In this document: piece after piece, positions 27,256 to 35,244 of the stretch
Position numbering within the stretch: the first letter of the stretch is position 1
Layout of the letters: the number at the start of each line of letters is the position of its first letter
Origin: Alteromonadaceae bacterium M269
GTDB taxonomy: Bacteria > Pseudomonadota > Gammaproteobacteria > Enterobacterales > Alteromonadaceae
Reading direction: 5' to 3'
DNA length: 64,000 nucleotides
Assembly: GCA_004353515.1 (NCBI GenBank)
Contig: SMNZ01000002.1
Coordinates: 124,001-188,000, forward strand
Program-made: the position numbers and the translations under genes
The notes under the pieces: generated by a model
What the model saw: only the letters and a program-made list of their open reading frames with translations
The model's database searches: none
What the model was told of the DNA's origin: nothing

Positions 27256-28632
27256 TTATGCTCTTTTATTGATTAAAGACTCCCAAGGCCCTGATATAGC
27301 TAAAGTCTTAGCGGGTGAGTAGGCATTTACAAACAATGTTTTACCATCAGGAGAAAAACATGCGCCAGCAAGCTCTGTTTGAGCCCTTAACTTGGCGAAT
27401 GTGTATACCTCGCCAGAAGGTGTTACACCTCTAAGATGATTGCTAACAACCTCTGAGTATTGATCTTCACAAACAATCAAATGACCGTTAGGCGCTACAG
27501 TTAGGTTGTCTCCAAAATTATATAAAGACTCATGGCTGCTCTCTAAAAATAATTGCAGACGTCCAGGAGATTTTGTTTCGCTAGCCTGCCCTTCGTTAGG
27601 TGAAGGTTGGTAACGCATTATCTGACCAAGTTTTTTATTGCCACCATTGGTACAGCAAAAATACAGCTCTTTATCTCCCCAATGAATCCCTTCGCCACGA
27701 GCAAAGAGTGCAGCACCAGCAGCGTATCCGCGCTTACGTAAATCATCTTCAGGACTATCTGGATTTTCGATGTCGATCCACTCAGCTTGGTGCCAACTAT
27801 TGACTGGCATAGAAGCAGATTCCCAGTTACGTGAGTCATATTTCGGTTTGCCTTTGACAACCAATGCTTGCAGCTTTCCACCTTCTTGGAGCTTCCCGTA
27901 TTGGTTGGGGATAAAGCGATAAAATAAGCTGTCACCTTGATCCTCTGTCATGTAAACAATGCCTGTTTTAGGATCGACCGCCGCCGCTTCATGATTGAAG
28001 CGTCCCATCGCTTTCAATGGTTGCGCTTGTGATAGGGTTTTTGAATCCGCCAGTACTTCGAAGACATAGCCATGGCTTTTTTGAATATTACCGTCCGCTT
28101 TGTCGACGCTTTCTTCGCAGCTCAACCAGCTTCCCCAAGGAGTAATTCCACCAGAACAATTTCGAATGGTGCCTGATAAGCTCAAAAACTCTTTTTCGAC
28201 ACTCTGCTTTTGCAGGTTATAAATGAGTGTACTCGTACCGCCAGGAAGCGAAGTGCCGTCCGCATATGTATCGTAGGACAGCTCTGATTTATGTTTTCGA
28301 ATAGACGCAGGTTGTTTTTCCAGATGGCGTGGGTGAAGTTCGTGATTGCGGATTAAAGCGACCCGGTTTTCATCTAACGGAATACAACCCATACCGTCGG
28401 CTCTATCTGGGACATGTAAGCCGTCAGACATCAATTCACCAAATTGAGAGATAAGTTTGTAAGAAAAGCCTTTGGGCAGATCTAATAGCTTTTGTGAATC
28501 AGGGACAAGTGGCCCATAGCCGATAATGGAAGGTGTTGGTGCGGCAGCACCTGCCATGCCTAATCTGCTGTGTATTAAACCGCTAAATGCAAGGGTTCCT
28601 AACCCTAAAGAAAACTGCCTTCTAGTTATCAT
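27256..28632 (-). CDS. PhoX-family (DUF839) Tat-exported protein
   Basis: A 458-residue protein with a twin-arginine leader, MITRRQFSLGLG, and the PhoX propeller features MGCIPLDENRVALIRNHEL, SCEES and FNHEAAAVDPKTG. Known PhoX phosphatases use iron and calcium rather than zinc. That makes sense beside folE2 in a zinc-starvation setting, but whether this shorter member is an active phosphatase is not certain. It starts 14 bases after the folE2 stop, so the two are almost certainly co-transcribed. Confidence 0.85.
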   Translation of the reverse strand: MITRRQFSLGLGTLAFSGLIHSRLGMAGAAAPTPSIIGYGPLVPDSQKLLDLPKGFSYKLISQFGELMSDGLHVPDRADGMGCIPLDENRVALIRNHELHPRHLEKQPASIRKHKSELSYDTYADGTSLPGGTSTLIYNLQKQSVEKEFLSLSGTIRNCSGGITPWGSWLSCEESVDKADGNIQKSHGYVFEVLADSKTLSQAQPLKAMGRFNHEAAAVDPKTGIVYMTEDQGDSLFYRFIPNQYGKLQEGGKLQALVVKGKPKYDSRNWESASMPVNSWHQAEWIDIENPDSPEDDLRKRGYAAGAALFARGEGIHWGDKELYFCCTNGGNKKLGQIMRYQPSPNEGQASETKSPGRLQLFLESSHESLYNFGDNLTVAPNGHLIVCEDQYSEVVSNHLRGVTPSGEVYTFAKLRAQTELAGACFSPDGKTLFVNAYSPAKTLAISGPWESLINKRA

Positions 28633-28646
28633 TGATAATGACCTAT

Positions 28647-29549
28647 CTATTTTTGATCGATAACAACCGCGTTGTGCGCATGCAAGCTTTCTTGATGCTC
28701 AATTTTGAACCAATAGTCAGGCACAAAATCCAGTGATTCCAGGAATTGCTTGAGTCGTCTTGCCGCATCCTCGCAGAACATCAGGTTGTTTCCATTCAAC
28801 CTAGCAAACTCTTGTTCATCTTCCCGTTTAACCGCGGTCTGTACTGGTGTTCCGATAGCTTGTTCGAACTGAAAGATTAACGCATCTATGCTTCCCCAAC
28901 AATCTCCTGATAGTTCGAGTTTGATATAAGCATAAGACCTTTGATTATGTGGCGTTGCTAAAGCAGCTCGCCCTGACATAAGCCAATCCACCAATTCCTG
29001 CTTATCGACCTTGGTTCCCGAAAACTTTTCATCAATGGCATCTGCATTTAGCTGGTTCGCTAAAGATGCTGAACATGGGCAGGTGCTCGAGTAGGGGATA
29101 GTGAGCTCAAGTATAGTTTTGTTGGCTCCTGCATTAATTTGTTGGGTGAAAGAGACAGAATAGACCTGATGACCCAAGTTGTCGCTGAGTAGAGCTTTCT
29201 TCTCCAAGGGTAGGTCGAATGCCAGCTTGATCATTGCGGATTCGCTAAGATCTTTATGCGACTCCAATATTGAAGCTAATAGCTTATTCAAACGAGCAGA
29301 GGTTAGCGATTGATTCGCTAACATTTCATTGAGTTTCAGATAAAGGCGGGACATATGAATGCCTTTCGCCGTTGTATCTAGGCTGACAAAAATATCTACA
29401 TTGGCACATGTCGCAACGTCTAAACCGGAAGAAAGTGTTAGATGAATAGGTAAGCCAATCTTTTCCATGCCCACCCATTTTAGAGGAGAAGCGGCGGTAG
29501 AGTGAGGTTGTTTAGAAACGTCAGGCAGAGTGCTAGTTGTCTGGTACAT
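28647..29549 (-). CDS. folE2: GTP cyclohydrolase IB
   Basis: A 300-residue GTP cyclohydrolase of the FolE2 type, making 7,8-dihydroneopterin triphosphate for folate and queuosine. Diagnostic parts are LPDVSKQPHS at the N-terminus, TCPCS (active-site cysteines), GDCWGSIDALIFQFE, and NGNNLMFCEDAARRLK near the end. FolE2 works with metals other than zinc and is a classic zinc-sparing substitute for FolE. AGGA lies 5 bases before the ATG. It shares a promoter region with a divergent PyrQ-like dihydroorotase, and a Zur-like box lies 102 bases upstream. Confidence 0.95.
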   Translation of the reverse strand: MYQTTSTLPDVSKQPHSTAASPLKWVGMEKIGLPIHLTLSSGLDVATCANVDIFVSLDTTAKGIHMSRLYLKLNEMLANQSLTSARLNKLLASILESHKDLSESAMIKLAFDLPLEKKALLSDNLGHQVYSVSFTQQINAGANKTILELTIPYSSTCPCSASLANQLNADAIDEKFSGTKVDKQELVDWLMSGRAALATPHNQRSYAYIKLELSGDCWGSIDALIFQFEQAIGTPVQTAVKREDEQEFARLNGNNLMFCEDAARRLKQFLESLDFVPDYWFKIEHQESLHAHNAVVIDQK

Positions 29550-29650
29550 GCGAGTCCTGGTTAAAAATGACTAGAAATAGAAAACTTGTAGGTCTAAAGA
29601 TGTGAAGCCTTAGTCATCAACAGAGGTTTAGTTTGAGATACTAATTGTTA

Positions 29651-29665
29651 TGTTATCACGTAACA
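29651..29665. promoter_or_regulatory. Putative Zur box between folE2 and the dihydroorotase
   Basis: TGTTATCACGTAACA has the Zur core geometry, TGTTA-N5-TAACA, and matches 11 of 14 defined positions of the gammaproteobacterial consensus. A larger perfect dyad, ACTAATTGTTA / TAACAATTAGT, overlaps it. It is 102 bases from folE2 and 86 bases from the dihydroorotase gene. The gene pair makes Zur control likely; binding is inferred. Confidence 0.65.
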
Positions 29666-29750
29666 ATTAGTATTGGCATATTGAGAGCTACATCCCCCTT
29701 TCTTATATCTCCGCGATGCTAATGGCTAAAGGGGCTTACGAGACCTATAA

Positions 29751-31064
29751 ATGAAAATATTAATTAAAAACGCTGATTGTCTGGAACATCTTTTAGGAAA
29801 AGAATCAGAAAGGCGGATTAGGGTTAACGTTGTTATTGAAGATTCAACGATTTCACAAATTTCCGAAGAAGAGTTAGAGGGAGAGTTTGACCAAACAATT
29901 GATAGAATAGGGCTTTTCTTGTCGCCAGGCTTAGTCGACCCTCAAGTTCACTTTCGTGAGCCCGGAATGGAATACAAAGAGGATATCGAATCGGGAAGTA
30001 AAGCAGCAGTAAAAGGCGGTTTTACTGTTGTTATCTCAATGCCGAATACGAGCCCGACCGCCGATAACCCAGACGTTATAGAATTTATGGCTAACCGCTC
30101 GAGTGAGGTTGGTATTTGCAAAGTGTATCCAACAGGTGCTTTATCTGAAGGACTTTCTGGCAAAACGTTAACTGACTTTGCAGCGTTGAAGCGTGCAGGT
30201 GCTGTGGCAATTACTGACGATGGTAAGGGCGTGCAAAGCGACGACTTGTTTCGTCAGGCACTTGTTCAGGCAAAAGCGCTAGGAATGCCTGTCTTAGATC
30301 ACTCAGAAGATGAATCATTGTCGCTTCAAGGGGCTATTCACGAAGGTGAGGTATCGCGGAAGTACGGTATCAAAGGTGTAAAAGCTGAGTCGGAGTCTGT
30401 GCATGTTGAACGAGGCTGTCAGTTCAGTGAAGAAACCGGTGCGCATTATCATGTGTTACATGTGTCGACCAAGGCTTCCATTGATGCAATTCGTGCAGCC
30501 AAAACCCGAGGTGTGAATGTAACCGCAGAAGTATCTCCTCATCACTTGCTGCTATGCGACGAAGATATTGGTGTTAAAGAGGATAATACGCTAGATGCGA
30601 ACTGGAAGATGAATCCACCACTACGTTCCAAACAAGATAAACAAGCATGCCAAGCTGCATTGTTAGATGGCACTATTGATGCGATAGCAACTGATCACGC
30701 ACCGCACTCGCCTGAAGAAAAAGCTTTAGACATTCAATCGGCACCTTTCGGCATTATAGGATTAGAAACGGCTTTCCCTTTAATTTACACACACTTTGTT
30801 AAAACTGGAAAGTTAAGCTTGGGTGCTTGCATTGATTTAATGAGTAAACAAGCTGGGGCGTTATTTAACATTCACTGCGGACGCATTGAGGAAGGTGCCG
30901 TTGCCGATCTTTGTCTATTCGATCTGGACTCAGCCTTTGTTGTTGATGAAGCTTTCTTTGCCTCAAAGTCTAAAAACTCGCCCTTCATCGGCAATACACT
31001 CTACGGACGAACTGAGCTCACTATGACTGACGGCAAGGTCGTTTATGAACGCGCCAAACAATAA
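29751..31064 (+). CDS. PyrQ-like dihydroorotase paralogue with altered metal site
   Basis: A 437-residue class I dihydroorotase-family protein. The first metal motif, usually DxHxHxR, reads DPQVHFR (residues 63-69), so the first His ligand is Gln65 while His67 remains. Other expected ligands are present: Asp157 in ITDDGKG, His184 in LDHSED, His237 in LHVST and Asp315 in ATDHAPH. Next to folE2 and a Zur-like box it matches the pyrQ/pyrC2 zinc-starvation paralogues known from Pseudomonas. It could supply dihydroorotate when the zinc enzyme fails, using fewer or other metals. It heads a three-gene run. Confidence 0.88.
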   Translation: MKILIKNADCLEHLLGKESERRIRVNVVIEDSTISQISEEELEGEFDQTIDRIGLFLSPGLVDPQVHFREPGMEYKEDIESGSKAAVKGGFTVVISMPNTSPTADNPDVIEFMANRSSEVGICKVYPTGALSEGLSGKTLTDFAALKRAGAVAITDDGKGVQSDDLFRQALVQAKALGMPVLDHSEDESLSLQGAIHEGEVSRKYGIKGVKAESESVHVERGCQFSEETGAHYHVLHVSTKASIDAIRAAKTRGVNVTAEVSPHHLLLCDEDIGVKEDNTLDANWKMNPPLRSKQDKQACQAALLDGTIDAIATDHAPHSPEEKALDIQSAPFGIIGLETAFPLIYTHFVKTGKLSLGACIDLMSKQAGALFNIHCGRIEEGAVADLCLFDLDSAFVVDEAFFASKSKNSPFIGNTLYGRTELTMTDGKVVYERAKQ

Positions 31065-31149
31065 GCAATCCTAACTCTATGCGGAAAAGGCTGGTAGACT
31101 CTGTGATAAAAATAAACAGATAAAGATCAATACGTTCGAGGATTGCTAC

Positions 31150-31899
31150 ATGAAAAAGTTTCTGATCGTTATAGTGGCCATTGCTGTGATGTTAGTCACA
31201 GGGTTATTTGTCTATGTGAAAGTCAAAAGTAAACCGCTCCCTTCCGGTGATGCAGGTCCTGCCGCAGAGGCACTTGCGCACGAAATGCTCGGTGCTATTA
31301 ATCATGAAGCATGGCTTAAAACAGGTGCTATCCGTTGGAACTTTGGCGGTAGGCAGCAACACCTTTGGGATAGAGAGCGTCATGTTGCCAAGGTTGAGTG
31401 GGAAAATATTCAAGTATTAATCAATCTGTCTACGCGAGAAGGAATTGTCTATCAAGATGGTCAAGAGCTATCCGAAGGTAAGGAGCAATATCTTGAACAA
31501 GCTTGGGCTCATTGGGCTAACGACAGCTTCTGGTTAAATCCGATATCAAAAGTATTTGATGATGGCACCTCTCGACAACTTATTACCATGGAAGCTGGTT
31601 TGCGTGGATTGTTAATTACCTATTCTTCTGGTGGTGTTACGCCTGGCGATAGCTACCTTTGGGTCGTTGATAACTCCGGTTTACCTGTGCGCTTTGATAT
31701 GTGGGTTTCAATCATTCCTATCGATGGCTTTGAAGCCAGCTGGGAAGATTGGACAACTCTAGATACTGGCGTGAAAGTTTCTCAGAAGCATGACTTGAGC
31801 ATTTTTCAGCTCGAACTCACTGATATAAAAGCGGCAGCGACATTAGCAGAGTTAGAAAATGGGCATGACCCTTTCGCTGCGCTATTTACCCATCCATGA
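31150..31899 (+). CDS. Membrane-anchored periplasmic protein, unknown
   Basis: A 249-residue protein with one N-terminal hydrophobic segment (about residues 4-25, followed by KVKSK) that acts as an uncleaved anchor or signal. The rest is soluble and tryptophan-rich (GAIRWNFGG, AWAHWANDSFWLNP, ASWEDWTTLDTG) and probably all-beta. It has the look of proteins with an outer-membrane-lipoprotein-like fold, but I do not recognise the family. GAGG sits 8 bases before the ATG. It lies between the dihydroorotase and the VPS10-like gene (19-base gap to the latter), so it is likely co-expressed in zinc starvation. Confidence 0.7.
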   Translation: MKKFLIVIVAIAVMLVTGLFVYVKVKSKPLPSGDAGPAAEALAHEMLGAINHEAWLKTGAIRWNFGGRQQHLWDRERHVAKVEWENIQVLINLSTREGIVYQDGQELSEGKEQYLEQAWAHWANDSFWLNPISKVFDDGTSRQLITMEAGLRGLLITYSSGGVTPGDSYLWVVDNSGLPVRFDMWVSIIPIDGFEASWEDWTTLDTGVKVSQKHDLSIFQLELTDIKAAATLAELENGHDPFAALFTHP

Positions 31900-31918
31900 T
31901 TGAAAAACAAGGCTAATA

Positions 31919-34900
31919 ATGATGATGTCACTCCGTACATTGGCTATTTTTGCCATTTCTTTTAGTACATTACTCACTTTGTCTCTGCCAGCTTATGCAT
32001 TGAAAGAGACAATAAATCCAAAGCTGTTTGATAACATGAAGTACCGTTTCATTGGTCCTTATCGCGGTGGTCGTTCTGTAGCGGTGTCTGGTGTTGCCGG
32101 CAAACCCAACCTTTATTATATGGGAGCTACAGGCGGTGGTGTATGGAAAACCCTGAATGCGGGCCTATCATGGAAGCCTATTTCTGACGAAGATTTTGCG
32201 GTTGGCAGTATTGGTTCAATTGCTGTTGCGCCGTCAGACCCTAATGTTATTTATGTGGGGACAGGCGAAGGCCCTATTCGAGGTGTAACAACCAGTCACG
32301 GTAAAGGCGTATACAAATCGACTGATGCGGGTGAGACATGGGTATTGGTTGGTTTAGATAACCGCGGTCAGATCCCTAAAATTCGCGTACACCCAACTAA
32401 TCCCGACATTGCTTGGGTTGCCGTGCAAGGCAATATCTGGGCACCTAACGATGAGCGAGGTATCTTCAAAACCACTGATGGTGGGAAAACCTGGACCCAT
32501 GTGCTCAAGGTCAATGAGGATACTGGTGCTGCGGATTTGGTGTTAGATCCTTCTAACCCAAGGATTTTGTATGCCAGCATGTGGCATCACGGCAGAACAC
32601 CTTGGTTTATTAAATCAGGCGGTGACGGCGGTGGTATCTATAAATCCACTGATGGCGGTGAAAACTGGGATAAACTGGAAGGCGGCTTACCAGAGCTTAT
32701 CGGTAAAGTAGGTATTGATATCTCCGCTTCAAACCCTAAGCGCCTATATGCGATTATCGAAGCCGATGAAGGTGGCTTATACCGCAGCGACGATGGCGGT
32801 TCATCATGGCAGGTATTGAATAATGACAATATCCTTAAGGCGCGAGCTTGGTATTACAACCATATAAAAGTTGATCCAAATGATGAGAACACGCTTTATG
32901 TGATGAACGTTCAGCTGCATAAATCTATTGATGGCGGTAAGACATTTGAGATTAAATCACTGCCTCATGGCGATACTCATGATATGTGGATTAACCCTGA
33001 AAACAGCCTGAATATGATCAACGCTAATGACGGTGGAGCGACTGTTACTTTCGATGGCGGAGAATCCTGGTCAAGCATTTACAACCAACCGACTTCTCAG
33101 TTTTACCGTGTAGTGACAGATAACCTTGAGCCATACTATGTTTATGGTGGGCAGCAAGATAACTCGACCTTAGCAACCCCTTCCGCAACTTGGGATCGTG
33201 GTATCGGCATTGAAGAGCAGTTTGCAGTGGGTGGCGGTGAAAGTGCACATATCGCCTTTGATCCAAATAACCCTGAACTTATTTATGCAACCACTATTAA
33301 TGCGACGCTCACCGAATTTAATCGAAGCACAGGATTAACGCGCCCAATTATGCCTTACCCTGAATATGTATTTGGGCGTAATGCACGTGATCAAAAGTAC
33401 CGCACAAACTGGAATGCACCTGTTCTTGTTTCTCAGCATAATCCGAAGACGGTTTACTACGGCACACAGATGGTTTTGAAAACCTCAGACCGAGGCGTGA
33501 ACTGGCAAGAAATCAGCCCTGATTTAACACGCAATGACCCTGAAAAACAGGGATTAAATGGCGGGCCTATCACTAATGAACAAGCGGGTGCAGAGTATTA
33601 CAACACTATATTTTATATTGCGGAATCACCATCAAAAGCCGGGGAACTTTGGGTTGGTGCAGATGATGGCAAGCTGCATCTGACCAGAGATGAGGGTAAG
33701 AATTGGAAAGACATCACGCCTCATAACAAAGAAGCGCAGATAAATGCGATTGATTTGAGCGTTCATTCTCAAGGAAAAGCTTATGTCGCAGTCACAGGCT
33801 ACAAGCTCAATGATTACAAGCCCTATATTTATAAAACTGAAAACTATGGAAGGCGCTGGACTCGCATTGATAAAGGTTTACCAGAGGACGCTTTTGTTAG
33901 AGTGGTGCGTGAAGATACTGCGCGTGAAGGCATGCTTTACGCAGGTACAGAAAGTGGCATGTTTGTGAGTTTTGACGATGGTGAAAACTGGCAGGAACTT
34001 TCGTTGAACTTACCTCCTGTTGCCATTACCGATATGCAGGTCAAGGGTAAAGATTTGGTTATCGCTACCCAAGGACGTGGTTTCTGGATACTAGATGATA
34101 TCAGACCGCTTCGTGAGGTTCGTTCATCCCTGGAAGACGAAAGCTTATTCCAGTTTAGCCCGGTAGATGGGGTTCGTTTGTTGTCTGGTGGTGGCGGTAG
34201 TGGTCAGCTAGAAGCGAAAAACCCTGCACGTGGTGCTACCTTCCGTTATTTCTTAAAAGATGAACTAGGCGAGGATGAAACGCTGCGCATTGATATCTTT
34301 GATTCGAATGATCAACTCGTACGGACGCTATCTTCTGCACCTGGAGATTTTGAAACCTGTGCTAAAGGTAATGAAGATGCGCGTAGTCCTTTGAAATTTA
34401 AGCACCCATCAACCAGTGAAGGTTACAATGAATTCGTCTGGGATCTGCGTCGTGAGCCATTAAACTGTATCGACAATGTTAAGTTGTTTGGTGGATGGAA
34501 TGGTGCTCGTGTCATGCCAGGGGATTATAAAGCGACTATGACAATGGGTGATGAAACTCAGACTCGTCGCTTTAAGGTGTTACCTGATCCAAGAGAAGAA
34601 ACTAATGCCGCTCAACTGAGAATTGTTGAACAAAGCATTCAAGCCAGCGCGAATATGCTTAACGAACTTTTTGGTCATTTACAGAAAGCGCGTAATGTAC
34701 GTGAAAAACTCAACGGCGTTACTGAATCAAATCTGATATTGGCCAGTGATGTTTCTGCATCTATTGACCGTATTGTCAGTGCGATTGATGGCTGGGAATC
34801 TCTGGTTATTCAGCCCAAACATCAAACCTTCGAGGATGATATTAACTGGCCAAATATGCTGGATAGACAAATTCGATTCTTGATGGATAACTTCGATGAA

Positions 34901-35062
34901 ACAGGTGCTCCGGCACAAGCTGGCGCATTAAAACGATTAGAAGATTTGGATGCCACATGGCAACAGTACAAATTGCAACTCGAAGCTTTATTTAGTGAGC
35001 AAGTTGCACCGCTCAATAAAAAGCTTTCCGAGCAAGGCTCATTCGACTTGGATGAGCTGTAA
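31919..35062 (+). CDS. Large secreted VPS10/BNR-repeat propeller protein (copy 1)
   Basis: A 1047-residue protein with a signal peptide (about residues 1-27, ending PAYA). About 700 residues of BNR/sialidase-type repeats follow: STDAGETW, TTDGGKTW, STDGGENW, SDDGGSSW and similar 'S/T-x-D-x-G-x-T/S-W' Asp-boxes. These are interspersed with WVGTGE/LWVGADDG segments, as in sortilin-like VPS10 domains. The C-terminal 300 residues are a mixed beta then helical region. Despite 'glycosyl hydrolase' labels in databases, no catalytic site is visible. A paralogue of 1088 residues lies at 39957-43223. Third gene downstream of a Zur-like box. Confidence 0.85.
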   Translation: MMMSLRTLAIFAISFSTLLTLSLPAYALKETINPKLFDNMKYRFIGPYRGGRSVAVSGVAGKPNLYYMGATGGGVWKTLNAGLSWKPISDEDFAVGSIGSIAVAPSDPNVIYVGTGEGPIRGVTTSHGKGVYKSTDAGETWVLVGLDNRGQIPKIRVHPTNPDIAWVAVQGNIWAPNDERGIFKTTDGGKTWTHVLKVNEDTGAADLVLDPSNPRILYASMWHHGRTPWFIKSGGDGGGIYKSTDGGENWDKLEGGLPELIGKVGIDISASNPKRLYAIIEADEGGLYRSDDGGSSWQVLNNDNILKARAWYYNHIKVDPNDENTLYVMNVQLHKSIDGGKTFEIKSLPHGDTHDMWINPENSLNMINANDGGATVTFDGGESWSSIYNQPTSQFYRVVTDNLEPYYVYGGQQDNSTLATPSATWDRGIGIEEQFAVGGGESAHIAFDPNNPELIYATTINATLTEFNRSTGLTRPIMPYPEYVFGRNARDQKYRTNWNAPVLVSQHNPKTVYYGTQMVLKTSDRGVNWQEISPDLTRNDPEKQGLNGGPITNEQAGAEYYNTIFYIAESPSKAGELWVGADDGKLHLTRDEGKNWKDITPHNKEAQINAIDLSVHSQGKAYVAVTGYKLNDYKPYIYKTENYGRRWTRIDKGLPEDAFVRVVREDTAREGMLYAGTESGMFVSFDDGENWQELSLNLPPVAITDMQVKGKDLVIATQGRGFWILDDIRPLREVRSSLEDESLFQFSPVDGVRLLSGGGGSGQLEAKNPARGATFRYFLKDELGEDETLRIDIFDSNDQLVRTLSSAPGDFETCAKGNEDARSPLKFKHPSTSEGYNEFVWDLRREPLNCIDNVKLFGGWNGARVMPGDYKATMTMGDETQTRRFKVLPDPREETNAAQLRIVEQSIQASANMLNELFGHLQKARNVREKLNGVTESNLILASDVSASIDRIVSAIDGWESLVIQPKHQTFEDDINWPNMLDRQIRFLMDNFDETGAPAQAGALKRLEDLDATWQQYKLQLEALFSEQVAPLNKKLSEQGSFDLDEL

Positions 35063-35083
35063 CAACGACTTCTAAATCAATGA

Positions 35084-35126
35084 CAATCCCATGTTTTCCA
35101 GCCAACTGGAGTAAAACATGGGGTTG
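35084..35126 (+). terminator. Hairpin after VPS10-like copy 1
   Basis: CAATCCCATGTTTT pairs with AAAACATGGGGTTG (13 of 14) around a 15-base loop, beginning 22 bases after the stop. Terminator-like, with a modest T content after it. Confidence 0.55.
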
Positions 35127-35244
35127 CCTTATCTTAAGATGCTAGTGTTTAGCGGTATTTCGCTTAAAGCGTATTTGCTGACGACACATCAACAGCGTGA
35201 CGCCAAGGCTTTTGGCTATTTGTTATTCTTCATTAAGAGTACGA

